A stretch of DNA of 64,000 nucleotides from Candidatus Saccharimonadota bacterium (GTDB taxonomy: Bacteria > Patescibacteriota > Saccharimonadia > Saccharimonadales > Saccharimonadaceae), in the NCBI GenBank assembly GCA_009783235.1, contig WRHN01000001.1, positions 148,046 through 212,045 on the forward strand, written 5' to 3'. The stretch's first letter is position 1. Every line of letters starts with the position of its first letter. Positions 1 to 8,021 of this stretch are shown here, piece by piece. The translations under genes and the position numbers were made by a program. The notes below the pieces were generated by a model that ran no database searches, had not been told where the DNA came from, and saw only the letters and a program-made list of their open reading frames with translations.

Positions 1-1
1 A

Positions 2-97
2 AGTCCTTTTGACGAGCAGAAAGAAAAAGAGCTCGACAAGCCATCTATTTGGGGTAAACTTCGTCGCACTAAAGACAACGACAAGAAGGACTGGTAA
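2..97 (+). CDS. C-terminal end of a protein, possibly FtsZ (partial)
   Basis: An open frame enters from the left edge and stops at TAA 95-97, one base before the nrdR ATG. The last 31 residues are charged and include the stretch ELDKPSIWGKLRR. This resembles the conserved C-terminal tail of FtsZ (acidic-LD-x-P-x-x-LRR), the peptide that docks FtsZ to FtsA and other partners. The resemblance is short, so the assignment is tentative. The immediate abutment with nrdR suggests co-transcription. Confidence 0.4.
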   Translation, partial: SPFDEQKEKELDKPSIWGKLRRTKDNDKKDW

Positions 98-541
98 ATG
101 CGTTGTCATAAGTGTGGGTCTAGTGAGAGCAAGGTTATAGAGTCGCGCGACGCTGCGGATGCGATTCGTCGTCGTCGAGAATGTCTTGAATGCAACCATC
201 GTTTTTCGACTTACGAGCGTATTGAGAAGATGAACCTGGCCGTTGTTAAACGCAGCGGTTCTCGTGAGCTTTTCGATCGCGACAAGCTAAAACGAGCTAT
301 TTACCAATCAGTGGGCAAGTTTCTAGATGGCGAGATGGAGACTGATTCGGTGGTTTCTGCGGTCGAGGAGGTTCTCTACGCGCTGGGAGAAAATGAAGTC
401 CCGTCAAATCAAATCGGCGAGCTGGTACTAAATGAACTACTAAAGCGCAATGAAGTGGCTTATATCCGATTTTCCAGCGTGTTTTATGAGTTTAAAACTA
501 TTGACGAATACGCAAATATTCTGCGGAAATTGAAAAAATAA
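98..541 (+). CDS. nrdR: Transcriptional repressor NrdR
   Basis: This 147-aa protein matches NrdR, the ATP-cone repressor that binds NrdR boxes and shuts off ribonucleotide reductase genes when dATP is high. Residues 1-45 form the zinc ribbon, with Cys3, Cys6, Cys29 and Cys32 in MRCHKCGS and ECLECNHRF. Residues from about 49 form the ATP-cone (VVKRSGSRELFDRDKLKRAI). Length is typical (about 150 aa). It abuts the preceding frame and is followed 18 nt later by a small gene. No ribonucleotide reductase gene lies in this window, so its targets are elsewhere. Identification is secure. Confidence 0.96.
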   Translation: MRCHKCGSSESKVIESRDAADAIRRRRECLECNHRFSTYERIEKMNLAVVKRSGSRELFDRDKLKRAIYQSVGKFLDGEMETDSVVSAVEEVLYALGENEVPSNQIGELVLNELLKRNEVAYIRFSSVFYEFKTIDEYANILRKLKK

Positions 542-559
542 AAAAAGGGGAGGTGGGGA

Positions 560-919
560 ATGCGAACAATTATAATTTATCGTGAAACAGACGATTATTA
601 CCCTGACGTTAGGAACTGGTTGGCGGACTTTTCTCGTCGTTATCCTGACAAAGTTATCGAAGAGTACAGCCCAGACGATGTCAAAATTGACGATTTAATT
701 CGCGTTAACGAGCTTAATAAATTTCCGGCTATAGCAGCTCTAGACAATCAAAACAAAGTTGTGGCTAGGTGGACGGAAGACATGCTACCCAAACTAGCGG
801 ATGTGGCGTATTATTCGGAAGAAAAAGCTGAACGGTCAGATGCAGAAAAATTTAGCGCCAACAACAAGCATGAAGTCATAGAACCGCCAACCGCCGCCGA
901 TAAACCAAGTGTCGATTAG
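560..919 (+). CDS. Small thioredoxin-fold-like hypothetical protein
   Basis: This is a 119-aa soluble protein with a strong purine-rich ribosome binding site (GGGGAGGTGGGG) just before the ATG. The first 75 residues (MRTIIIYRETDDYYPDVRNWLADF, then a segment ending FPAIAALDNQNKVVARWTE) have the beta-alpha-beta order and the proline-before-strand position of glutaredoxin/thioredoxin-like folds. There is no CxxC motif, so redox activity is not supported. The last 40 residues are acidic and probably disordered. It probably shares a transcript with nrdR. I do not recognise a specific family. Confidence 0.6.
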   Translation: MRTIIIYRETDDYYPDVRNWLADFSRRYPDKVIEEYSPDDVKIDDLIRVNELNKFPAIAALDNQNKVVARWTEDMLPKLADVAYYSEEKAERSDAEKFSANNKHEVIEPPTAADKPSVD

Positions 920-965
920 CGTCTGCTGCTGTTTTGGTTTTTGATTTGCTGCAAAACGTGATACA

Positions 966-1172
966 ATTGTGTTGCAAAGGCGTTATTAGTGGCTATCAAC
1001 CACGAGCCGAGAGAAGAACCTGTTGTGTTTTGCGGCATCATTAGAACTCTCCGCTGGCCAGGCGTTACTGGCAAAATAAGTGCTAAAAGAACTATCTTTT
1101 GGAAACTGGATGGTACCGCGCGAAAGCGTTCCAGTGTCGAAAAGATAGTTTTTGTTTAAGAAAGGAGATAAG
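966..1172 (+). promoter_or_regulatory. T-box leader (tRNA-Ile responsive) controlling the ileS operon
   Basis: The T-box core UGGUACCGCG is at 1111-1120, flanked by the antiterminator helix CTGGA/TCCAG and a small CGC-GAAA-GCG hairpin. Upstream are GAGAG (about 1007-1012) pairing with CTCTC (about 1047-1051), a GCGG/CCGC helix (1032-1035 with 1051-1054) whose loop carries ATC then ATT, both isoleucine codons, and a GCCAG/CTGGC hairpin. The competing terminator pairs AACTATCTTTT (about 1089-1099) with AAAAGATAGTT and ends in a T-rich run at about 1147-1155. A -10 box TACAAT lies at 962-967. Known T-boxes sense uncharged tRNA; here isoleucine starvation should raise DUF5680 gene and ileS expression. 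The stem I looks shortened. Confidence 0.88.
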
Positions 1173-1634
1173 GTGAACAGGAAATTGCAACAATTTTTAT
1201 ATCTAGCTAACGCGCACGGATATGGAAGCCCTGAGGTCAATGAAGAGAGACGTCAAAACGGAGAGCACGTTATCACCTTTGCGCAAGACGGGTTCGAGTT
1301 TAGGGACACTTACTATGGAGGTGAACCATATTCTGGGCAAGAAGTAATTTTTGCGAATGGTCGCGCAATGTGGGCTATGCAGTATCGAGGACGAATCATG
1401 CAAGGCGAAGATGTCGAACCAATCTATGCATTTTTGGGCAAAGTTTTGACTGGACCCAAGCTTGGATTACCGCGCGGTGTTGACGGTACGGTTGCTGATG
1501 GTTTGACTTATCAATTTGAAATGGACGGAGAGCTAGATGAGTTTACTGCACGCGAAATCATCTCGCGAGGGAAAAACGTCGTTTACTCGGCAGAATTTTT
1601 GGGTGGGTTGGTTGATTTGACAAAGGAGAGCTAA
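1173..1634 (+). CDS. DUF5680 domain protein
   Basis: This 153-aa soluble protein resembles DUF5680, a domain of unknown function often seen fused to helix-turn-helix proteins. Typical features are the KLQQFLYLANAHGYG start, the FRDTYYGGEPYSGQEVIF core and AMQYRG. Here it stands alone without a DNA-binding domain. I place the start at GTG 1173 because AAGGAG lies 5-7 nt upstream; the longer frame from TTG 1152 would run through the T-box terminator tail. It is the first gene after the T-box and ends directly at the ileS ATG, so it is co-regulated with isoleucyl-tRNA synthetase. The reason for that pairing is unknown. Confidence 0.8.
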   Translation: MNRKLQQFLYLANAHGYGSPEVNEERRQNGEHVITFAQDGFEFRDTYYGGEPYSGQEVIFANGRAMWAMQYRGRIMQGEDVEPIYAFLGKVLTGPKLGLPRGVDGTVADGLTYQFEMDGELDEFTAREIISRGKNVVYSAEFLGGLVDLTKES

Positions 1635-4600
1635 ATGAAATTTAAACACGGCACCAGACGCAGAGCGATTGAATACGAAAAAGACATCGCTGCGCAGTGG
1701 AAGAAAAATAAAACTTTTGAAAAATCAGTTGAGCAACGTCCGGCCGAAAGTGCATACGTTTTTTACGACGGGCCGCCGTTTATCACTGGTGTGCCACACC
1801 ACGGGACATTGTTGAGTTCTATCGTGAAGGACGCTGTGGCGCGCTATTGGACCATGAAAGGCAAGCGAGTCGAGCGCGTTTGGGGCTGGGATTGTCACGG
1901 GCTGCCAGCGGAGAATTTTGTTGAAAAGCAACTTGGTATTACCGATCGTCGGCAAATTATAGTTTCTAGGCAGTCGAAGATTCGCTTTGAGCAGGACTTT
2001 AAAAAATCCGCTGAGGTTATTCGCAAGGTTGCAAAATGGCGTCAAGAAAAGGGCTTTCCGCATGGCGATACGTGGGGGCTAGAGCATACTTTACCGGCTG
2101 CTCTTTTGAAAGAGTATAAAAATAAGGCAGAATTTTATACAATTTATAACCAAGACACTCTAATCGGCGCGTTTATTTTGAAAGACGACGACTACGATGG
2201 TATGTGGCAAGAGCAACCCGCGGAAAACTCACAATACCTCTACAAATTTGCGATTTTGCCACAGTTTCAAGGGCAGGGCTACGCGGACAGCGTTTTGGAT
2301 TTGTTAAAGCAGCGAAGTATTGAAAATAGACGCGACAGTTTTCGTTTGGATACTGGAGAACACCAACCGGGGTTGATAAAACTCTATGAGCGCAATGGTT
2401 TTAAGAAAATTTGCAACTGGAAATCTGAAACTACCAAGTTAAACTGGCTACTTTATGAATGGAAAACTGAAGAGGCGGCAGAGCTTGAGAGTTCGTGTGA
2501 AAAAGACGGCAGTGGTAGCGCATGCCGAACTATTAGTTTGGAGGATTATATTATCAAGGCTCGTGAGTCGATGGTTGCCAATAGCGAAACGTGGGAAAAT
2601 GTGATTAGCCGCATCGGCCGCTGGGTAGATTTTAAGGGTGCTTATAAAACTATGGATAAAAACTTTATGGAATCAGTTTGGTGGGCGTTCAAGCAGTTGT
2701 ATGAGGCGGGCAAAATTTACGAAGGCGAAAAGGTGCTGATGTATGACACCAAATTTGCTACTCCAGTGAGCAAAAACGAAGTGACTATGGATAATGATGC
2801 TTATCAGACGGTGACGGATCCGAGTGCGTATGTGAAGTTCAAAGTTGCTGAAGACAATCTAATCGACAATAACAACGGGTTGGAAATCGCAAGTAAAATC
2901 CTTAAGAATATGTCAAACATAAAATACGGTATGAAATTAAAAAATGGGAAACTGTGCGAAGGTAATCACAGTGGCAAGGAGTGGTGGAACAACTATGTCT
3001 TGCAGAGCCCAAGCGAGGTTCAGAAAAACAAACTGGGTGTTTGTTGGGACCAGGTTGAGTTTGAAAGAAAAATGTTTGAAGACAAAAACATTTCTGTAAA
3101 AACTTTCGCGATTGTTTATTATGACCACAAAAATAAGAGTTACCCAAATCATACTTTCTTAATTTTCAGATCAAATAAAAAAATTTATTGGCTTGAGCAC
3201 TCGTGGCTGCCGTTTGAGGGAATTCATGAATATAATTCCGAGGAAGAATTACTGAAAGATGTGAAAAAGAAGTTTATAAAAAATACCAAATATATTCCCG
3301 AAAACTATGACGAAAAAGAATTGTGTGTTTATGAATATCAGCGGCCAAAATTTGGTATAAGCCCACCTCAATTTTATAAACATTTCGAGGGCGGGGAAAA
3401 TATTGTTGAGTTTACTGCGCAAAACACCTACCTCCTCGCTTGGACGACGACACCCTGGACTTTGCCAGGGAATACAGCTTTGGCGGTAAATCCGAAGCTC
3501 AAATACATCGAAGTCAAAGTTGGTAACGAGGGTTTGATTTTGGCTAAAAAACTAGTCGAAAAAGTGCTGGTTGATGACAAAAACCAACCGTTAGATTATG
3601 AAATCACTAGAGAAATGACCGGTGCGGATTTAGTTGGCCTGGAATACGAAGGTTTATTTGGCGGTGGCGGTAAAGTTTGGACAGCCGATTTCGTTGAAGA
3701 CGCAGGTGGCACTGGCATAGTCCACATCGCTCCAGCTTACGGTGAAGATGACTTTGAGTTGGCTAAAAAACATGGTATTCCATTACTACATACGATCGAT
3801 GATAACGGCTATTATCTACCAGAATTTGCCGAAAGACTACATACAATTGGTGTTAAGAATACTGACGATAACGGTATTGAAGTCTGGGCTGCTAATAAAT
3901 TTATTGCGAAACGTCTGCATGAGCAAGGTGTTGTTTGGAAGATTGACTATATTCAACACGAATATCCGTTTAACCCACGTTCCGGCCAACGCATTATGTA
4001 CCGTGCAATACCTTCCTGGTTCTTTGACGTCCAGGGACAGAAACCATTGATGTTGGAACAAAATGAAAACATTAATTGGTTCCCGAAGCACATTAAACAA
4101 GGTCGATTTGCCAAAAATATTGAACAAGCACCAGACTGGAACATCAGTCGTGATCGATTTTGGGCTACAGCTATGCCAGTTTGGAAAGGCGATAAGGGAA
4201 CGGTCAAGGTCATTGGTTCGTATGCGGAATTAAAAGAGTTATCAGGTGTGGAGCTTGATGATTATCATCGTCCGTGGGTTGATGATATTACTTTTGATAT
4301 CAACGGTGAACACTTTACCCGTATCGAAAAAGTCCTTGATTGTTGGTTTGAATCTGGCTCAATGCCATTTGCTCAACTACATTATCCGTTTGAGAACAAG
4401 GAGAAGTTTGAGAAGAACTACCCAGCGGACTTTATTACTGAATATGTTGCACAGGTACGAGCCTGGTTCTACTATGTTCATGTGGTAAACACTGCACTGT
4501 TTGGCCAAAATGCTTTCAAGAACTGCATCGTGACTGGTACGCTGGCTGGTAACGATGGGCGCAAGATGAGTAAGAGCTTAGGAAATTATACTGATCCAAA

Positions 4601-5657
4601 CGAACTGATGGACAAATTCAGTGCTGACTCCTTAAGATTTTTACTACTAAGTTGTCCGATACTTAGTGGCGAAGATTTTTCACTTCAAGACAAAGATGTA
4701 TCCGACGTAGCACGTAAGCTGTCAATGGTTTGGAATATGTACGATTTCTTTACTATGTACGCAGAAGTAGATGGCTGGGAGTCTGATAATTCAGAATCAC
4801 TAACATTGAATCCTGACGATGTCAAAAGCCCGCTTGATAAATGGATCATATCGCGCCTGCATCAGCTTACCGATCATTTAACACGTCATATGGATGATTA
4901 CAACTTACCAGAAGCCTGTAGTGAAGTACTACCATTTCTTGACGACGCGTCAAATTGGTATGTTCGTCGCTCGCGCCGACGTTTTTGGAAAAGTGAGGAT
5001 GACTCAGATAAGAGCGAGGCATATAGGACTCTACACTATGTCTTGGTGAAACTTGGGGTATTGCTAGCACCGTTCACACCGTTTTTGGCTGAGGAGTTAT
5101 ATCAAAAATTGGCTGGCGGAGAGTCAGTCCATTTGCTCGATTGGCCAGAGGTAGGCGAGATTGACAAAAAAGCTTTGAGCGACATGACACGAACTCGTGA
5201 AATCATTGAGAGAGGTTTGAGCTTGCGAATGAATCGTGATGACGAGTTCGGGCAGATCAAGGTTCGGCAGCCACTATCTAGATTAGAATATCCTGGTGAT
5301 AAACTAGATGGTTTTTATGAGCAAATTATTGTTGAGGAAGTAAATATTAAAGTTGTCGATAATGCAAAAGAACTGGTGCTTGATAAAAAAATTACACTAG
5401 ATCTTAAACGCGAAGGTCAAGCTCGCGAGATTATTCGTGTAATTCAAAACGCTCGCAAAGAAGCTGGGTTTAATGTCGACGATCGTATCGTTGTTAATAT
5501 AACAACATCTAACAGTATTATTGAGAAAACAATTAATGAATATCGTGATACAATAGCTGCTGAAATTCTGGCTACTAAGTTTGCCGATAACGATGGATAC
5601 AAAACTACCGTATCAGTTAATGGTGCGGAACTGATTATCCAGTTGAAGAAGAGTTAA
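1635..5657 (+). CDS. ileS: Isoleucyl-tRNA synthetase, type 2, with two embedded enzyme-like domains
   Basis: This 1340-aa class I synthetase charges tRNA-Ile. The HIGH-equivalent is HHGT (residues 55-58), GWDCHGLPAE is at 84-93, GRWVDF at 328-333, the editing-domain TTTPWTLPGN at 604-613, and KMSKS at 977-981. The motif style is the eukaryote-like type 2, the form associated with natural mupirocin tolerance. Usual length is 900-1080 aa. The excess comes from two inserts. Residues about 103-300 hold a GNAT-like domain with QFQGQGYA at 210-217 and LYERNGF at 250-256. Residues about 409-590 hold a transglutaminase-like domain with Cys470, His506 and Glu521. All synthetase motifs stay intact. It starts at the DUF5680 gene stop, under the T-box. 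Confidence 0.97.
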   Translation: MKFKHGTRRRAIEYEKDIAAQWKKNKTFEKSVEQRPAESAYVFYDGPPFITGVPHHGTLLSSIVKDAVARYWTMKGKRVERVWGWDCHGLPAENFVEKQLGITDRRQIIVSRQSKIRFEQDFKKSAEVIRKVAKWRQEKGFPHGDTWGLEHTLPAALLKEYKNKAEFYTIYNQDTLIGAFILKDDDYDGMWQEQPAENSQYLYKFAILPQFQGQGYADSVLDLLKQRSIENRRDSFRLDTGEHQPGLIKLYERNGFKKICNWKSETTKLNWLLYEWKTEEAAELESSCEKDGSGSACRTISLEDYIIKARESMVANSETWENVISRIGRWVDFKGAYKTMDKNFMESVWWAFKQLYEAGKIYEGEKVLMYDTKFATPVSKNEVTMDNDAYQTVTDPSAYVKFKVAEDNLIDNNNGLEIASKILKNMSNIKYGMKLKNGKLCEGNHSGKEWWNNYVLQSPSEVQKNKLGVCWDQVEFERKMFEDKNISVKTFAIVYYDHKNKSYPNHTFLIFRSNKKIYWLEHSWLPFEGIHEYNSEEELLKDVKKKFIKNTKYIPENYDEKELCVYEYQRPKFGISPPQFYKHFEGGENIVEFTAQNTYLLAWTTTPWTLPGNTALAVNPKLKYIEVKVGNEGLILAKKLVEKVLVDDKNQPLDYEITREMTGADLVGLEYEGLFGGGGKVWTADFVEDAGGTGIVHIAPAYGEDDFELAKKHGIPLLHTIDDNGYYLPEFAERLHTIGVKNTDDNGIEVWAANKFIAKRLHEQGVVWKIDYIQHEYPFNPRSGQRIMYRAIPSWFFDVQGQKPLMLEQNENINWFPKHIKQGRFAKNIEQAPDWNISRDRFWATAMPVWKGDKGTVKVIGSYAELKELSGVELDDYHRPWVDDITFDINGEHFTRIEKVLDCWFESGSMPFAQLHYPFENKEKFEKNYPADFITEYVAQVRAWFYYVHVVNTALFGQNAFKNCIVTGTLAGNDGRKMSKSLGNYTDPNELMDKFSADSLRFLLLSCPILSGEDFSLQDKDVSDVARKLSMVWNMYDFFTMYAEVDGWESDNSESLTLNPDDVKSPLDKWIISRLHQLTDHLTRHMDDYNLPEACSEVLPFLDDASNWYVRRSRRRFWKSEDDSDKSEAYRTLHYVLVKLGVLLAPFTPFLAEELYQKLAGGESVHLLDWPEVGEIDKKALSDMTRTREIIERGLSLRMNRDDEFGQIKVRQPLSRLEYPGDKLDGFYEQIIVEEVNIKVVDNAKELVLDKKITLDLKREGQAREIIRVIQNARKEAGFNVDDRIVVNITTSNSIIEKTINEYRDTIAAEILATKFADNDGYKTTVSVNGAELIIQLKKS

Positions 5658-5681
5658 GGTTGCTGGCCAGAGCCGGACAGC

Positions 5682-5710
5682 TTGCAAAATTGCCGCTATT
5701 TTGATACAAT
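5682..5710 (+). promoter_or_regulatory. Promoter of the tRNA-Ala/tRNA-Val (and possibly rplU) unit
   Basis: A -35 box TTGCAA (5682-5687) and a -10 box TACAAT (5705-5710) are separated by exactly 17 bp. Transcription would start near 5717, about 45 nt before tRNA-Ala. No terminator is evident between the tRNAs and rplU, so one transcript could include all of them. Confidence 0.7.
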
Positions 5711-5760
5711 GCCACTTGTAACTTTGAAAATATGGCGGCGATGTTTGTTACAAACGGCAA

Positions 5761-5837
5761 GGGGATATAGCTCAGCTGGTTAGAGCGCCTGCTTTGCAAG
5801 CAGGAGGCCCAGAGTTCGAATCTCTGTATCTCCACCA
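5761..5837 (+). tRNA. tRNA-Ala (anticodon TGC)
   Basis: A full cloverleaf can be drawn: acceptor GGGGATA pairs with TATCTCC (one G-T pair), the D arm has GCTC/GAGC, the anticodon stem CCTGC/GCAGG encloses TTTGCAA with anticodon TGC, and the T arm has GTTCGAATC. The discriminator A and the CCA end are encoded in the DNA (5835-5837). tRNA-Val follows 5 nt later. Confidence 0.98.
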
Positions 5838-5842
5838 GTTCA

Positions 5843-5919
5843 GGGTCGCTAGCTCAGTTGGCTAGAGCGCCTCGTTTACACCGAGGAAGTCGGGGGTTCG
5901 AGCCCCTCGCGACCCACCA
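5843..5919 (+). tRNA. tRNA-Val (anticodon TAC)
   Basis: Acceptor GGGTCGC pairs with GCGACCC, the D arm has GCTC/GAGC, the anticodon stem CCTCG/CGAGG encloses TTTACAC with anticodon TAC, and the T loop is GTTCGAG. CCA is encoded at 5917-5919. It lies in tandem with tRNA-Ala and just before a minihelix-like hairpin. Confidence 0.98.
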
Positions 5920-5925
5920 GTCTAT

Positions 5926-5960
5926 GGGGACACCGAGGTTACTCCTTGGAGTCTCCACCA
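5926..5960 (+). other. tRNA acceptor-minihelix-like hairpin ending in ACCA
   Basis: GGGGAC (5926-5931) pairs with GTCTCC (5951-5956) and CCGAGG (5933-5938) pairs with CCTTGG (5944-5949). The two helices are separated by one A on each side and closed by the loop TTACT. The 3' side ends in ACCA, exactly like a tRNA discriminator plus CCA. It lacks D and anticodon arms and a T loop. It lies 6 nt after tRNA-Val and 27 nt before the rplU start, so it could be a tRNA remnant or an L21 autoregulatory leader mimic. Confidence 0.6.
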
Positions 5961-5987
5961 AAAAATAATTATTCAAGAAAGGATAAC

Positions 5988-6290
5988 ATGAAAGCAGTTG
6001 TCAAAATCAGCGGTAAACAATATATTGTTGCTGAAAAAGAGACCCTACTGGTGGATCTCCTCCAGGAAGGCACAAAAGAGCTCAAAGTCAACGCTCTCGC
6101 TATTTTGGATGGCAAAAATTCCAAAATAGGCACTCCAGAAACTGACGTGGTGGTAACCGCAAAGGTTGTGGAACCAGAGGTGAAGGCCGACAAAATTCAG
6201 TACATTCGCTACAAAGCGAAAAAACGTGTGCACAAAGTGAACGGCCATCGCCAAAAGTACAGCAAAATTGAAATTGTTTCAATTAAATAG
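5988..6290 (+). CDS. rplU: 50S ribosomal protein L21
   Basis: This 100-aa protein matches bL21, which binds 23S rRNA. It starts MKAVVKISGKQYIVAEKETL, has the usual internal IRYKAKKRVHKVNGHRQ and ends KIEIVSIK. The ATG at 5988 follows AAGAAAGGA with normal spacing; an earlier in-frame start would fall in the minihelix and is rejected. In most bacteria rplU is followed by rpmA and obg. Here rpmA (40.6 kb) and obg (45 kb) are far away, so the classical cluster is broken. A clear terminator follows. Confidence 0.97.
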   Translation: MKAVVKISGKQYIVAEKETLLVDLLQEGTKELKVNALAILDGKNSKIGTPETDVVVTAKVVEPEVKADKIQYIRYKAKKRVHKVNGHRQKYSKIEIVSIK

Positions 6291-6309
6291 GCTCGGCCTG
6301 CACAAATAA

Positions 6310-6333
6310 GCGCCCTGTAAGAGGGCGTTTTTT
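6310..6333 (+). terminator. Rho-independent terminator after rplU
   Basis: CGCCCT and AGGGCG (about 6311-6327) form a short GC-rich stem with a small loop, followed by TTTTTT at 6328-6333. It lies 20 nt after the rplU stop. Confidence 0.9.
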
Positions 6334-6394
6334 GAAAAACTGATTAGCGGTATAATGCCGCAATTTAAAACTCCAAACGTGCTATAATATGCTC

Positions 6395-6940
6395 ATGGAT
6401 AGTTTTGTGGTAGCGCAGATTCTTAGTGCCGTGGCGGCGGTCATTTTTATCTCCAGCATACAATTTAAAGACAAGAGGCACATAATTTATTTTTTTATAG
6501 CGAGCACTTTAATTGCTATGTCGGCGCTGGCGTTGATGGGTGCGCGAAGCGGGTTGATGATGAACTTCGTAACTTTGCTTCCGACCCTTTACATTTATCG
6601 TCAGGGCAAACATCGCCGCCGCCTAAAACCGGCTACCGCTTGGGTGTTTTGGGCGCTGTTGTTGGTCGGTTGGCTGGCTGTCTACTCTGGCCCAGTAGAT
6701 ATTTTGGCGCTAATTGGCAGCTCGATTTACGTGTTTTCGCTGTTCCAGCGTCACGAAAACAATATTCGTGGTATGTTGGTAGTCAATCAGATTGCGTGGG
6801 TTAGTTATAACTTGGTTATCGGACTATATACGGGGGCTTTTTTCGGCGTTTGTTTTATTGTTTCAGACATTGTTGCTATCAAGCGCTACCACAAACATCG
6901 ACGTTGGCATCGACGCTCCACGCACCATTGGTGGAAGTAG
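6395..6940 (+). CDS. YgjV-family inner membrane protein
   Basis: This is a 181-aa polytopic membrane protein with about six hydrophobic segments. It resembles the YgjV/Imp family (residues such as SSIQFKDKRHIIYFFI near the start and MLVVNQIAWVSYNLVIGLYTGAFF near residues 128-153). The function of the family is unknown. The last 20 residues are rich in His, Arg and Trp (KRYHKHRRWHRRSTHHWWK), a basic cytoplasmic tail. The -10 box TATAAT is at 6383-6388, so the predicted transcript begins at the ATG 6395 (leaderless); the ATG at 6389 would overlap the -10. It converges with ruvB with a 3-nt gap. Confidence 0.8.
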   Translation: MDSFVVAQILSAVAAVIFISSIQFKDKRHIIYFFIASTLIAMSALALMGARSGLMMNFVTLLPTLYIYRQGKHRRRLKPATAWVFWALLLVGWLAVYSGPVDILALIGSSIYVFSLFQRHENNIRGMLVVNQIAWVSYNLVIGLYTGAFFGVCFIVSDIVAIKRYHKHRRWHRRSTHHWWK

Positions 6941-6943
6941 TTT

Positions 6944-7960
6944 TTATCTAGATTCTAAATGCTCGCGGGCCTTTTTAGTGACCACACGACCGCGTGGAGT
7001 ACGCTCGATAAAACCAATCTGCATGAGATATGGTTCGTAAAAATCTTCAATGGTTGAAGTTTCATCACCAGTCAGGGCGGCTATGGTATTGAGCCCGACG
7101 GCACGCTCTCCGTAGTTTTTCAAAATCGTTGATAGCAGTAAACGATCGGCCGGATCAAGACCCAAGTGATCCACTTCGAGCTCCAGCAGCGCTCTTTTGG
7201 TAATTGGTTCGTCAATAATTCCGTCGCCGTTAACGTCTGTGAAATCACGCACGCGTTTTAACAGACGGTTAGCGATGCGTGGCGTCAGTCGAGCGCGCGT
7301 CGACAAAGTTTCAGCGGCTTCACCAGAAATTTGACTGCTCAAGATCTTAGCAGAGCGCGAAATAATTTTTTTAATATCTTCTGGTGCGTAAAACTCCAGA
7401 CGATATAGGTGGCCAAAACGATCGCGCAACGGCGCAGCCAACGAACCAGTGCGAGTGGTGGCGCCAATGACTGTAAATTGCGGTAAATCCAAACGTACAC
7501 TGCGCGCGGCGGGGCCCTTGCCAATAACTATGTCCAACTTATAATCTTCCATAGCTGAATACAAAACTTCTTCAATAGCTCTGGAAAGTCGGTGAATTTC
7601 GTCAATAAATAAAATGTCGCCGTCGTTCAAATTGGTTAAAATTGACGCTAAATCGCCAGCCCGTTCAATAGCAGGGCCAGCCGTTACGCGCAGCCCAACA
7701 CCCATCTCGTTAGCAACAACTCCCGCCATGGTAGTTTTGCCAAGTCCCGGCGGCCCGTAAAGCAAAATATGATCCAACGTATCACCGCGCTTTTTGGCGG
7801 CATCAATAGCTAGCTTCAGGTTTTTCTTTAAGCGAGGTTGGCCAATGAACTCGGTGAATTTTTGCGGTCGCAAGTTGATTTCGTCGCGCTCTTCCGAAAC
7901 ATCTTTCGCTTTGGGCGAAACGATGCGCTCTGGTGTGTCGTTGATTTTTTGAACAGGCAT
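6944..7960 (-). CDS. ruvB: Holliday junction branch migration helicase RuvB
   Basis: This 338-aa AAA+ ATPase matches RuvB, the motor that drives branch migration of Holliday junctions with RuvA. Visible are Walker [12 protein letters not shown], Walker B DEIHRL, sensor 1 GATTR and the C-terminal winged helix ending [15 protein letters not shown]. Length is typical. A -10 box TACAAT (minus strand, 7968-7973) ends 7 nt before the ATG, suggesting a leaderless mRNA. ruvA and ruvC are not in the window. The upstream region is shared with the divergent tracrRNA promoter. Confidence 0.98.
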   Translation of the reverse strand: MPVQKINDTPERIVSPKAKDVSEERDEINLRPQKFTEFIGQPRLKKNLKLAIDAAKKRGDTLDHILLYGPPGLGKTTMAGVVANEMGVGLRVTAGPAIERAGDLASILTNLNDGDILFIDEIHRLSRAIEEVLYSAMEDYKLDIVIGKGPAARSVRLDLPQFTVIGATTRTGSLAAPLRDRFGHLYRLEFYAPEDIKKIISRSAKILSSQISGEAAETLSTRARLTPRIANRLLKRVRDFTDVNGDGIIDEPITKRALLELEVDHLGLDPADRLLLSTILKNYGERAVGLNTIAALTGDETSTIEDFYEPYLMQIGFIERTPRGRVVTKKAREHLESR

Positions 7961-7986
7961 ATTAATAATTGTATCACAACTAATGC

Positions 7987-8015
7987 TTGACTGTGCAAAG
8001 GTTATGATATATGAT
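7987..8015 (+). promoter_or_regulatory. Putative tracrRNA promoter
   Basis: A -35 box TTGACT (7987-7992) and a -10 box TATGAT (8010-8015) are 17 bp apart. Transcription would start around 8022 and run through the anti-repeat. It is divergent from ruvB. Confidence 0.6.
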
Positions 8016-8021
8016 AAGTAT

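Noticed and set aside
1173..5657. IleRS length explained by fusion of two separate genes or a frameshift
   Set aside because: The reading frame and the order of synthetase motifs are continuous; only internal inserts account for the extra length. An assembly chimera cannot be excluded without reads.
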